A stretch of DNA of 57,897 bases from UBA1351 sp964563505 (GCA_964563505.1 CAZLXW010000019.1:1-57897); one strand, 5' to 3'. Shown: positions 16,972 to 25,060, counted from the stretch's first letter. Notes: generated from the letters alone by a model not told the origin. Translations and numbers: made by a program.

Positions 16972-19176
16972 TCATGCATATTCTTCGGTTAAACGCTTTG
17001 CATTACCATCTTCTTTATCAATGATATCTACGCCTTGTTCCTTCCACATTTCATAATATCTTCCCTTTTTTAGGATTAGTTCCTTGTGTGTACCTGTTTC
17101 AATAATCTTTCCTTCTTCCATGACATATATGCGATCGCACCGTTTTATTGTACTTAGTCGATGGGCAATAATAATAGTAGAAATATCTTTTGTATATTCC
17201 TCAATGGTCCGTTCAATGGCTTTTTCTGTAATAGAGTCTAAATTACTGGTTGCTTCATCTAATATTAATATATCAGGATTCTTAAGTATCGCTCGAGTAA
17301 TGGATAAGCGTTGTCTTTGACCTCCGGATAAATTGGCACCATTTTCTTCAAGCCTTGTATTATATCTTAAAGGAAAGTTGTTGATAAATTCATGCGCTTT
17401 TGCCATCTTCGCCGCTGCGACAACCTGCTCCATATCATCGTGTTCAAGACCTAATGTCAAGTTGTCATATATCGAGCCACTAAACAAAAAGGTCTCCTGT
17501 GGCACATAGGCAATCTTATCTCTTATGACATCGATCTGAACATCTTTGATATTATTGTCATCAATTAAGATCTCTCCCTTTTCCCAATCATATAGGTTCA
17601 GTAATAGTTTAACTAGTGTTGTTTTTCCGGAGCCACTCTCTCCAACGAGCGCAATCTTCTCGCCTGGTTTCATTGCAATATCAATATCTTCAAGGACTAA
17701 TTTTCTTGTTCCGTATCTAAAACTTAACTCTTTGAACTCAATGTTTCCTTTTAAAGAGGCTAATCGCATTTTCTTGGACTCATCCTCTGTTTTTTCAACC
17801 TCAAGATCCAGGATCTCTCCAAGTCTTTCTGATGCAACAATGGCTGTCTGCAACATGGGTTGTAAATTAATCAGATTTTTGATGGGTCCTAAAAAATAAG
17901 CAAGCAAAGCGTTAAATGCCACTAATTGGCCCATGGAAAGATTTCCTTTTATAACTTGCCATGCACCAATCCAAAGAATGGCTATGCCTCCAGCACCATC
18001 TAAGAAACCTTGAAGCGCTCCCTGCGCATTTCCGGTGATACCAAGTTTAAATATACTTCCAAGCAACTTAACAAACTTACTTTCTGTTTCTTGATTCACT
18101 TTTCGTTCTGCATTAAAGGATTTAAGGGTCTGAATTCCATTTAAAGATTCGACCAGATAAGACGTTAACTGTGCGTTGTCTTCCATCTGCTCACGATTTT
18201 GTTTTCTATAGATTTTATTGAATGCAAAGACAACGAAAAAATATAAGACGGCAATGACAAAAGTAATCCCAAACATAAAACTATTTTGTGCGTAAAGGAT
18301 GGTTCCGCCCACCAGAACCATCAAAATATCGGTCATTAATGTTAATGTCGCTCCTGATATTGCATCACGTACTTTTGACGCATCCTGAAAACGTGAAACA
18401 ATTTCACCGGTTTTACGGGTTCCAAAGAAGTTCATGGGAAGCTTAATGACATGATTGTAGTAACCTAATAACAAGTCAATATCCAGCTTTTGGCTCAAGT
18501 AGATCAGCAGATAACTTCTAAATGCTCTTAATATGATTTTAAATAAAATCAATACAATGGCACCAATAGACAAGACATGCAAGGTCTTCTCTAATCCATA
18601 GGGTAGGACGTCATCAATTAAGAACTTGAAATAAAAAGCACCAATGATTCCGATAATGGTATACAAAATAGACGCAAAGAATATATTCACTAACAACTTC
18701 TTCTGCGGGATAAGCAGGTGAAAGAAACGTTCAAACAAACCTTTTGTTTCTTTCCCTTTTTTAAAGGCATTGGTTGGCGTCATGAGAATAAGCACACCTG
18801 TCCACATTTTAAAGAATTCTTCCGTTGGCATCTTCACAATACCTTTTGCCGGATCGGCGATAATCACTTGCTTTTTGTTAATTTTATGGATGACAACATA
18901 ATGAAGTAGTTGACCATCAATCGTCAGATGTGCTATAGCCGGTAATGGAAACTCTGAGAAAAAGGCTTCTTCATTGCCCTTAACTCCTTTTGCTGAAAAT
19001 CCAAGTTTTTCTGCTGCTTTTATTAAACCAAGGGCATTAGTACCTTGTTTATCCGTGCCTGCCACTTCACGTATTTTCGTGATGGGTATTTTTAGGCCAT
19101 GTTGTTTTGATATTGTTGCAATACAGGCTGCTCCGCAGTCTGTATTGTCATGTTGTTTCACGCAAATATATTTCAT
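16972..19176 (-). CDS. C39-peptidase-containing ABC transporter (bacteriocin exporter)
   Basis: 734-residue bifunctional exporter: it cuts a leader after a double glycine and pumps the peptide out. The C39 peptidase domain (1-~130) has nucleophile C14 in NTDCGAAC, H92 in LLHYVVIH and D108 in IADP. Six membrane helices follow (about 160-440). The ATPase has Walker A GESGSGKTT, signature LSGGQRQRL, Walker B ILILDEATSNLD and the switch IIAHRLST. I chose ATG 19176 (GAGG 6 bases ahead); the frame extends to an ATG at 19200 with no ribosome site. Substrate is most likely the double-glycine peptide encoded at 20091-20318. Confidence 0.95.
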   Translation of the reverse strand: MKYICVKQHDNTDCGAACIATISKQHGLKIPITKIREVAGTDKQGTNALGLIKAAEKLGFSAKGVKGNEEAFFSEFPLPAIAHLTIDGQLLHYVVIHKINKKQVIIADPAKGIVKMPTEEFFKMWTGVLILMTPTNAFKKGKETKGLFERFFHLLIPQKKLLVNIFFASILYTIIGIIGAFYFKFLIDDVLPYGLEKTLHVLSIGAIVLILFKIILRAFRSYLLIYLSQKLDIDLLLGYYNHVIKLPMNFFGTRKTGEIVSRFQDASKVRDAISGATLTLMTDILMVLVGGTILYAQNSFMFGITFVIAVLYFFVVFAFNKIYRKQNREQMEDNAQLTSYLVESLNGIQTLKSFNAERKVNQETESKFVKLLGSIFKLGITGNAQGALQGFLDGAGGIAILWIGAWQVIKGNLSMGQLVAFNALLAYFLGPIKNLINLQPMLQTAIVASERLGEILDLEVEKTEDESKKMRLASLKGNIEFKELSFRYGTRKLVLEDIDIAMKPGEKIALVGESGSGKTTLVKLLLNLYDWEKGEILIDDNNIKDVQIDVIRDKIAYVPQETFLFSGSIYDNLTLGLEHDDMEQVVAAAKMAKAHEFINNFPLRYNTRLEENGANLSGGQRQRLSITRAILKNPDILILDEATSNLDSITEKAIERTIEEYTKDISTIIIAHRLSTIKRCDRIYVMEEGKIIETGTHKELILKKGRYYEMWKEQGVDIIDKEDGNAKRLTEEYA

Positions 19177-19305
19177 AAATAACCTCAAATACTTCAACAT
19201 AATATTTTCAGTAAAAACAAATTCATATTTAATGAATCTTGAAGATTCAATGCCTAGAAGTTTTAAATAGCTGTTAAATGATGCTAGTAGTGTTGTAAAA
19301 CGAAT

Positions 19306-19422
19306 TTAGTTAATGTAGCTCTTTTTCATGAAATTATAAACCCTATCTGGGATAAGTCCGGGATGAAAAAATATTTTTTGTCGGAATGCAGCTTTCGAAG
19401 CACAAGAATATTCATTCAACAC
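19306..19422 (-). CDS. Possible 38-residue peptide upstream of the exporter
   Basis: Short frame starting with GTG at 19422, AAGGGAG 8 bases ahead. The peptide starts MLNEYSCASKAAFRQ and ends PDRVYNFMKKSYIN; it has one Cys and several basic residues, no double-glycine leader and no membrane helix. It is in the right strand and place to be cotranscribed with the ABC gene (start 130 bases further on). Length and lack of recognised homology make it uncertain; it may be a chance frame. Confidence 0.3.
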   Translation of the reverse strand: MLNEYSCASKAAFRQKIFFHPGLIPDRVYNFMKKSYIN

Positions 19423-19449
19423 ATTTTCTACTCCCTTCAAGTAACTGTA

Positions 19450-19599
19450 TTATTTTTTATCAACTTTTTTTACTATATAGTCCCATATATCATCTCCCAT
19501 GCCCATGACCATAACTACAATCCAGATATATCATAAATACACTGGAAAAAATATTATCTTTTTTTTGTTCAAAACCATAAATTTCAAAATCTTTTTCAC
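19450..19599 (-). pseudogene. Possible decayed small frame upstream of exporter
   Basis: A frame from GTG 19599 reads MKKILKFMVLNKKKIIFFPVYL, stops at TGA (19531-19533), then continues open as YIWIVVMVMGMGDDIWDYIV to a TAA at 19450. A basic start followed by a hydrophobic stretch suggests a small membrane peptide broken by one stop. The GTG lies too close to the -10 box to be translated from that promoter. I give it only as a candidate; the remaining bases of 19177-19929 outside this, the 38-residue frame and the LytTR relic show nothing further. Confidence 0.2.
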
Positions 19600-19600
19600 T

Positions 19601-19609
19601 ATTATATCA
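19601..19609 (-). promoter_or_regulatory. Extended -10 promoter box for the exporter operon
   Basis: On the minus strand the sequence is TGATATAAT, a perfect extended -10 element. No good -35 stands 17 bases before it, which fits an extended -10 or an activator-dependent promoter. It lies 425 bases before the exporter start. Confidence 0.4.
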
Positions 19610-19695
19610 CCGCTTTCTCTCAACTAATTTATGCAATACCAGAATACTTCTCTATTAAACAGAAGGAATATTCTGATATTTATAAACTCCTGGCC

Positions 19696-19760
19696 TAATG
19701 CAACTACATACTTGCGATGCGCCTGACAAAACTTCTTGCCTTAAAAAAAAATCATTTCAC
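19696..19760 (-). pseudogene. Fragment of a second LytTR regulator gene
   Basis: Bases 19696-19733 match 20633-20670 inside the intact LytTR gene at 35 of 38 positions. Translated on the minus strand it gives KKFCQAHRKYVVAL beside FCQTHRKYVVAL in the intact protein; two of the three changes are silent. Weaker similarity runs to about 19760; the frame has a stop just upstream and ends right after the VVAL segment. So it is the stub of a paralogous or duplicated regulator, not a repeat by chance. Confidence 0.7.
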
Positions 19761-19929
19761 ACATCTATGTTTCATATCTTTTTCTCCAAATCATTATTCT
19801 ACACCAAAAAAATCTATAGTTTATATATCCCGTATCTCAAAAAGAACACGCTTAGTTTAACATGGAATCCATATGATTTTTCACGCAATAAATCAACTCT
19901 AAAGCGCTCTTACTTAAAAAACTAATACA

Positions 19930-20088
19930 TTAGTCCGAATTCTTATGCTTTTTATAGTTCATTGCAAAATGAACAGCACCTATTATTATTGCATAAATAA
20001 AGATTCGTACACTAATATTACTTTCAAAACTAAAGATTAGTATAAATACAAGTGATAATATTACTGATTTGAAAATTAGTCTATTCAT
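19930..20088 (-). CDS. 52-residue membrane protein, candidate immunity protein
   Basis: This short gene begins with ATG 2 bases after the stop of the double-glycine peptide gene and ends TAA. The protein (MNRLIFKSVILSLVF... to KKHKNSD) has two likely membrane helices at about 5-20 and 28-42 and a basic tail. There is no strong ribosome site of its own; translation is probably coupled to the peptide gene. Small hydrophobic proteins right after a bacteriocin precursor are commonly its immunity protein, which is what I infer here. No family recognised. Confidence 0.65.
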   Translation of the reverse strand: MNRLIFKSVILSLVFILIFSFESNISVRIFIYAIIIGAVHFAMNYKKHKNSD

Positions 20089-20090
20089 TA

Positions 20091-20318
20091 TTAATTTAAA
20101 TCTCTATAGGGATGCTTGTATGTTGAAGGATCAAACACATGATTCTTATACTTATTTTCTATATAATCATAGTGTTTCCCTGACGCATACCCGACTCCTG
20201 CCCCTACATAACCGTTTCCTCCTGTAACAACTGTAGCTGCAGTACTCCAAACTAATTGATATAGTTCTCTGTCTCCTCCATTTATATTCTCAAGATCATT
20301 ACATGATAATACTTCCAT
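20091..20318 (-). CDS. Double-glycine leader peptide (class II bacteriocin-like precursor)
   Basis: 75-residue precursor. Residues 1-15 (MEVLSCNDLENINGG) form a classical double-glycine leader with the pattern L-x2-L-x2-I-x-GG, the substrate of C39-peptidase exporters. The predicted 60-residue core starts at D16; it has a Gly-rich, small-residue segment at 33-47 (GGNGYVGAGVGYASG) with GxxxG-like spacing seen in membrane-active class II bacteriocins, and a Tyr/His/Lys-rich polar tail. It has one Cys, in the leader only, so no disulfide in the core. AAGGAG precedes the ATG. Killing versus signalling role cannot be decided from sequence; core size favours a bacteriocin. Confidence 0.85.
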   Translation of the reverse strand: MEVLSCNDLENINGGDRELYQLVWSTAATVVTGGNGYVGAGVGYASGKHYDYIENKYKNHVFDPSTYKHPYRDLN

Positions 20319-20446
20319 ATATATTCTCCTTTTCCTAAGATTATTTTTTATGTTTCTATATGAATTCCATGCTAAAATAAGCCCACCCTCTTAGCATTAT
20401 TTTTATCATGCTAACAAATGAAATTCCTTTTCTCAACCCTTTTGAT

Positions 20447-20497
20447 CCCCAACGGTCAAATATCGACCCGAACGGTTAAATTTTAACCCGAGTGGCC
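20447..20497 (-). promoter_or_regulatory. Three 20-bp-spaced direct repeats, probable LytTR operator
   Basis: On the minus strand three 11-base copies, GGCCACTCGGG, AACCGTTCGGG and GACCGTTGGGG, occupy 20487-20497, 20467-20477 and 20447-20457: exact 20-base period, about two helix turns. This is the layout bound by LytTR activators such as PlnC, ComE or VirR. They lie upstream of the peptide gene (ATG 20318) with an AT-rich -10-like stretch about 40 bases on. The first copy falls inside the 3' end of the LytTR gene itself. A TTAGCAT/ATGCTAA inverted repeat is at 20391-20414. Confidence 0.7.
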
Positions 20498-20842
20498 ATG
20501 TTTTTTGATTTTTTGATTTATCATCCAATGTTCATACTGTTCAAGAAATTTAGTTTTTAATCGTCTTGAAATTTCTGCCTCATATCCGGAACTGACTTTT
20601 ACACTCTTATCTTCAATATGTTTAACATGTTGTAATGCAACCACATACTTACGATGCGTCTGACAAAACTCTGCTAGCTTCAAAGAAATCAGTATCTCTT
20701 TCATTGGAATCCCAGTTTCATAAACGCCATGAAGTGTATATACATTTGTACCTCTTTTAAAAGATTCGATCATTGTTATGTCCTCTATTTTCAAATCGAT
20801 GTACACCTTTTTATCTTTAGCATATACTTTTAATATATCCAT
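20483..20842 (-). CDS. Stand-alone LytTR DNA-binding regulator
   Basis: 119-residue protein that is just a LytTR DNA-binding domain (about 5-100) with a short basic tail; no receiver domain. Family features seen: IEDITMIESFKRGTNVYTLHG in the first strands and FCQTHRKYVVALQHVKHI in the recognition region. Such proteins activate or repress by binding pairs of direct repeats; the repeats just downstream are the obvious target, making it the likely regulator of the peptide gene. No kinase gene lies nearby. ATG follows GAGAGGG. A perfect palindrome GATAAGCTTATC (20925-20936) lies upstream and may take part in control. Confidence 0.9.
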   Translation of the reverse strand: MDILKVYAKDKKVYIDLKIEDITMIESFKRGTNVYTLHGVYETGIPMKEILISLKLAEFCQTHRKYVVALQHVKHIEDKSVKVSSGYEAEISRRLKTKFLEQYEHWMINQKIKKHGHSG

Positions 20843-21083
20843 CCTAATCCCTCTCTTTTTTACTATTCCTCATCAATAGATACGATCGTTTCACTCCTGA
20901 ATTTAAAGAAGCCTATCATATAGCGATAAGCTTATCAAATAATCCTCTTTAGAATCAATAAGGCTTTCGGACTAAGCATTTATATAAAATGTGCGGATGT
21001 TTTCTCCTCATTTGCATTGCCACATTCAAATTTTCATACTATACTATAAGTACAACGTAACTCAAGTAAAGGACGGTAATATT

Positions 21084-21584
21084 GTGATTAGTTTTATATT
21101 AGAAGATACAAAACAGGCCATGCAAAAATTGTTAAAAGAAGATATTTTTGACGACTTCTTGTGTGTTTCTTTTGAACTTGTACAATTATTTAAAGTTCAG
21201 GTTGACGGGCAGGTACGTAAGGATTTTTTAGATACCGACGAAAACACTGAATTAAGCGAACTCAGTCATATACGTTGGCGGGATTTTAAAGGCCACGCCT
21301 TTGAACTCATTCGTGGTAATAAACCCCCAACGACGATGAAAATTATTTTTTCACTTCAGCCGGCAGCGGTTTCATCCACATTGAGGCGGATTAATTTTAA
21401 AGAGCCTCAGGCTGTGGGTGGTTTTATCTTTTCCCTTCATTATGAAAATAATCAAATCCGAATTATTACCGGGACTAACTATGCATCCTTTACCCTTGAT
21501 AAAACAGCCGAACAATATTTTGATGATTCCATGCTTCGCTTTTTCAAAAAACATGGCCTGTCAACTCTGTTAGCACTCAATTAA
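21084..21584 (+). CDS. DUF5721 family protein
   Basis: 166-residue protein of the DUF5721 family, known from Clostridia and without assigned function. Family features are a start with SFILEDTKQAMQKLL, an aromatic/acid pattern HIRWRDFKGHAFELIRG, and a C-terminal half with a beta-rich NYASFTLDKTAEQYFDDSM segment. I chose GTG 21084 (AAAGGACGG just ahead); the frame runs up to 20991 but the family starts here. Its last bases overlap the CIRCE element of htpG. Confidence 0.8.
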   Translation: MISFILEDTKQAMQKLLKEDIFDDFLCVSFELVQLFKVQVDGQVRKDFLDTDENTELSELSHIRWRDFKGHAFELIRGNKPPTTMKIIFSLQPAAVSSTLRRINFKEPQAVGGFIFSLHYENNQIRIITGTNYASFTLDKTAEQYFDDSMLRFFKKHGLSTLLALN

Positions 21585-21596
21585 AACGAGTGCTAA
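21570..21596 (+). promoter_or_regulatory. CIRCE element (HrcA operator) before htpG
   Basis: Perfect TTAGCACTC-N9-GAGTGCTAA, the canonical HrcA-binding site. It starts inside the last codons of the upstream DUF5721 gene, lies 7 bases upstream of the -35 box, and 68 bases before the htpG ATG. Confidence 0.95.
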
Positions 21597-21603
21597 TTTT
21601 CTA

Positions 21604-21632
21604 TTGACTTTTTGTTTTCCTCGCGTTATCAT
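21604..21632 (+). promoter_or_regulatory. SigA-type promoter of htpG
   Basis: TTGACT (21604-21609) and TATCAT (21627-21632) with a 17-base spacer. It lies between the CIRCE element and the AGGAGG site of htpG. Confidence 0.65.
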
Positions 21633-21664
21633 ATATATAGAATTTCAAACAATAGGAGGTTATT

Positions 21665-23554
21665 ATGAGTAAAGAAAAAGGTAGTTTATCCATTCATAGT
21701 GAGAATATTTTCCCAATTATAAAAAAATGGCTTTATTCCGATCACGATATTTTTATGCGTGAATTAATTTCGAATGCCAGTGATGCCATGACTAAGCTGA
21801 AAAAGCTTGACGGAATGGGCGAACACACGATTCCGGAGGGACATGATTTTGAAATCAACGTTCTTTTGGATAGCAAAGCAAAAACAATTACGATTAAAGA
21901 CACCGGTATCGGTATGACCGACGAAGAAGTCAAAAAATACATTAACCAAATCGCTTTCTCCGGTGCTGAAGATTTTATCAACACTTACAAAGATAAAGAC
22001 AACAAGGATCAAATTATCGGACACTTCGGACTTGGATTCTATTCTGCATTTATGGTTGCAGAGACTGTTGAGATTCATTCCTTATCCTATAAGGAAGGTG
22101 CAAAACCAATCCATTGGACATGTGATGGGGGAACAGAATTTGAATTAGAAGAAGGTACAAAATCTGAGTTTGGAACAGATATTATTCTTCACCTCAGTGA
22201 TGATGGCAAGGAATTCTTAAACAGCTGGACACTGCGTACGACCATTGAAAAATACTGTTCTTTTATGCCATACCCTATTTATTTTAAAGATGTGCATGAA
22301 GAGCCGGAAAAAGATGATGAAGGAAATATCATCCCAAATGAACCCAAAATGTTAAATAACCCGTCTCCACTTTACTTAAAAAAAGCAAGCGAGTGCGAAG
22401 ATGAAGAATACAAAGAGTTCTATCGCAAAACATTCTTAGACTACAAGGAGCCCTTATTCTGGATTCACTTAAATATGGATTATCCTTTCCGACTTAAAGG
22501 AATTCTCTACTTCCCAAGGTTAGGCAATGAATTCGATACCATGGAAGGACAGATTAAACTCTTTAATAGCCAAGTTTTTATTGCTGATAATATTAAAGAA
22601 GTAATCCCTGAATTCTTATTGTTGTTAAAAGGTGTTATTGATTGTCCAGATCTTCCACTTAATGTATCCCGAAGCTTTTTACAAAATGACGGATTTGTGA
22701 AAAAAATTAGCGATTATATCTCTAAAAAAGTCGCTGATAAATTAAATAGTATTTTCAAAAAAGATCGTGAATCTTTTGAGGGATATTGGAATGATATTCA
22801 TCCATTTATTAAGTTTGGTTGTTTACGAGATGATAAATTCTATGACAAAACCAAAGACATCATTCTTTACAAAACAATTTATGATAAGTTCACAACGCTT
22901 CCTGAATATTTAGAAGCCAATAAAGATAAGCATGAAAACAAAGTATACTATGTGACAGACAAAGTCATCCAATCCCAATACGTGAATATGTTTAAATCTC
23001 ATGATATGGATGCTGTTATCATGGATCATTCAATCGACCAACCCTTCATCAGTAACATGGAAATGAAGAATACCGATGTAAAATTTGCACGTATTGATGC
23101 CGATTTGACGGATTCATTAAAAGGTGAAGATACCCATACTGAAGAAGAAGCAAAAGAGTTGCAAGAATCTCTTGAAGCCATCTTCAAAAAAGCTTTAGAC
23201 AAAGACGATTTGAAGGTTCAAGTCGAATCCTTGAAATCACAAGACATCTCTGCAATGATTCTTTTGGCTGAAGAATCAAGACGTATGCAAGATATGACTA
23301 AGATGTACGGCATGATGGGCATGGGCATGGGCATGGGCGACCTACCAACACAAGAAACTCTCGTCCTTAACAAAAACAATAACCTTGTTCAATTCATCCT
23401 TGAGCATAAAGAAGACGATTCAAAAGAAGACGATGTCAAACTCTTCTGCGAACAACTTTATGATTTAGCAATGATTAGTCACAAGACCCTTGAACCTGAA
23501 AAAATGTCTGCCTTCATTAACCGTAGCAATAAAATACTCGAAAAATTAATATAA
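21665..23554 (+). CDS. htpG: Molecular chaperone HtpG (Hsp90)
   Basis: 629-residue bacterial Hsp90. N-terminal GHKL ATPase domain with RELISNASDAMTKLK, IKDTGIGMTDEE and GHFGLGFYSAFMVAE; middle domain with DYPFRLKGILYFPR and LPLNVSRSFLQ (the catalytic Arg loop); C-terminal dimerisation region. A Met/Gly-rich stretch MMGMGMGMGDLP (about 547-558) is encoded by a short GGCATG tandem repeat at 23308-23338. AGGAGGT precedes the ATG. Control by CIRCE/HrcA is inferred from the element upstream; in Bacillus subtilis htpG is not in that class. A terminator follows at 23578. Confidence 0.96.
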   Translation: MSKEKGSLSIHSENIFPIIKKWLYSDHDIFMRELISNASDAMTKLKKLDGMGEHTIPEGHDFEINVLLDSKAKTITIKDTGIGMTDEEVKKYINQIAFSGAEDFINTYKDKDNKDQIIGHFGLGFYSAFMVAETVEIHSLSYKEGAKPIHWTCDGGTEFELEEGTKSEFGTDIILHLSDDGKEFLNSWTLRTTIEKYCSFMPYPIYFKDVHEEPEKDDEGNIIPNEPKMLNNPSPLYLKKASECEDEEYKEFYRKTFLDYKEPLFWIHLNMDYPFRLKGILYFPRLGNEFDTMEGQIKLFNSQVFIADNIKEVIPEFLLLLKGVIDCPDLPLNVSRSFLQNDGFVKKISDYISKKVADKLNSIFKKDRESFEGYWNDIHPFIKFGCLRDDKFYDKTKDIILYKTIYDKFTTLPEYLEANKDKHENKVYYVTDKVIQSQYVNMFKSHDMDAVIMDHSIDQPFISNMEMKNTDVKFARIDADLTDSLKGEDTHTEEEAKELQESLEAIFKKALDKDDLKVQVESLKSQDISAMILLAEESRRMQDMTKMYGMMGMGMGMGDLPTQETLVLNKNNNLVQFILEHKEDDSKEDDVKLFCEQLYDLAMISHKTLEPEKMSAFINRSNKILEKLI

Positions 23555-23577
23555 CAAACTTTTGTAACACATAAAAT

Positions 23578-23607
23578 AAAAAGTGGCCTTTTAATAGGCC
23601 ACTTTTT
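23578..23607. terminator. Bidirectional terminator between htpG and the next gene
   Basis: Stem AAAAAGTGGCC/GGCCACTTTTT with an 8-base loop and T runs on both strands. It serves the converging htpG and the 146-residue membrane protein gene, whose stop overlaps the right arm. Confidence 0.9.
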
Positions 23608-24046
23608 ATTTTACCTTTTTTAATATTAGATTATAGAGAGCTTTACTTTTTTTTAAGTGAATGACATTCATCCAAGGCATAAGCATAAACAAGAGTCCAA
23701 ATAATACAAATACCGGATTCCATGAGAGAATAAGTATGATTCCAAATACAAAGCCGAAAATAAGACTCAAATAGATCATGCGTTCACTAAATTTTCTTGC
23801 TTTAATATCACCTTCCATATATATTCCGTCTTCTTTTTGGACGATCTTTCCAACAAATTCATGGGTGGCTGCACTTTTTTGATTGCTACCAATGCGAAAG
23901 GTATTTTGATTGGTCACCTCACCAATCAAGCTTTTTCCCATTGAACTAGCGTATCTAACTTTTCCTACCTGGTCCAGGCAATTTTGTTTGCAACTATCCA
24001 TTGTTTCAAATTTTGTTTTTATACTTATATTATTGCGATTTGTCAT
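23606..24046 (-). CDS. Two-helix membrane protein, unknown function
   Basis: I do not recognise the family. The 146-residue protein has a polar N-terminal half (1-~85; CKQNCLDQV near residue 20, then a short beta-like region with KIVQKEDGIYMEGDIKAR) and two membrane helices at about 90-107 and 110-125, then a basic tail ending ILKKVK. AGGAG precedes the ATG. It lies 11 bases past the stop of the MTHFR-like gene on the same strand, so the two are probably one transcript; any link to one-carbon metabolism is only by position. Confidence 0.75.
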   Translation of the reverse strand: MTNRNNISIKTKFETMDSCKQNCLDQVGKVRYASSMGKSLIGEVTNQNTFRIGSNQKSAATHEFVGKIVQKEDGIYMEGDIKARKFSERMIYLSLIFGFVFGIILILSWNPVFVLFGLLFMLMPWMNVIHLKKSKALYNLILKKVK

Positions 24047-24056
24047 AGTAATACTC

Positions 24057-24971
24057 CTATTTGTGACGTTCTATATATCCTTTAATATCTTTCGCAAGTT
24101 TTATTGAAGCTTCGATTTCCACTTTTCGAATAGAAACACTCTCGACATTACACCCAATCGGTATGCCACGTTTTAATGCATAGGCCGATAGTTCTGCAAA
24201 AAAAGCTTCGATGAGATTTAAGGATTGTTCGAGCATATTATCTGCTTGGAGTAAGTCTTCTTCCACCCACTTGGGTACACGAATGCCTAACCATTTTATG
24301 AATTTTAATGTCTTCTCCGAGCCACAAGGTGTAAGGGTAAAGATAATGGGTTTAATCTCTAGATTATTTTCTTCAAAATATTTTTTATAGTCTCGTAAAA
24401 AGGCTTTACTAATGGCTGTATCATAAACACATTGTGAGATAAAATACTCACATCCTTGTTCGACTTTTCGAGCTAAACGCTTGGGTTCATCGCGACGTTC
24501 AAAGTGTCGTTCCGGTATAACTACGCCACCTAGTAATGGCGCATTTTCGACTTTTTTCACTTCTTCATAGGCATCACCAAGAGAGATTGTAATCGCCTGA
24601 CTTTTTGAGGCGGTTCCGACAAAAACGCTATACTGGTCAATACCAGAATGTAACCAATCAACAAAATCTTTCTTATGATAATTTCCAACACAGCGGTATA
24701 CGATTTTGGGAATCTCTAGTTCTTTTAAATACTCATTGGCATAAACGGATGGATCAACCGTTTCGATAAAATCAAAAACCCGCTTTTCGTCAGTTCGATC
24801 GCTTTCATCTTGAATGTCATAAATCACCAATGCATCAATATCGAGTTGTTTAATACGTTCAATTTGCCGTCCAGCAATCTCTTGAATCTTTTCATGGGAA
24901 TGGTGAGATTTTGGGGGGGTAATTCCATATGTTAAGGTTCCAAACTCTTTTTTTTCTACTTTTTCTTTCAT
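24057..24971 (-). CDS. Methylenetetrahydrofolate reductase-like protein
   Basis: 304-residue TIM-barrel protein of the MTHFR/FAD-linked reductase superfamily. Family features: FGTLTYGITPPKSH at the start (MTHFR proteins open with an E-x-TPP-like motif), DALVIYDIQDESDRTD, LLGGVVIPERH and the C-terminal ESVSIRKVEIEASIKLAKDIKG. It is longer and more divergent than MetF of E. coli. Placed divergently from metH, it would supply 5-methyl-THF for it. I chose ATG 24971, preceded by GGAAGGA; the frame continues to a TTG at 24992. Confidence 0.75.
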   Translation of the reverse strand: MKEKVEKKEFGTLTYGITPPKSHHSHEKIQEIAGRQIERIKQLDIDALVIYDIQDESDRTDEKRVFDFIETVDPSVYANEYLKELEIPKIVYRCVGNYHKKDFVDWLHSGIDQYSVFVGTASKSQAITISLGDAYEEVKKVENAPLLGGVVIPERHFERRDEPKRLARKVEQGCEYFISQCVYDTAISKAFLRDYKKYFEENNLEIKPIIFTLTPCGSEKTLKFIKWLGIRVPKWVEEDLLQADNMLEQSLNLIEAFFAELSAYALKRGIPIGCNVESVSIRKVEIEASIKLAKDIKGYIERHK

Positions 24972-25060
24972 TACTTTTTCCTTCCTATACAAAACACTCC
25001 ATCATTTGAGTATCTGCTAATAGTATAAAGGATAACCCCCTCATACATCAAGTTATATTT

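Noticed and set aside
19698..19925. Plus-strand frame of 75 codons
   Set aside because: It is antisense to the LytTR relic and has no ribosome site or family features.
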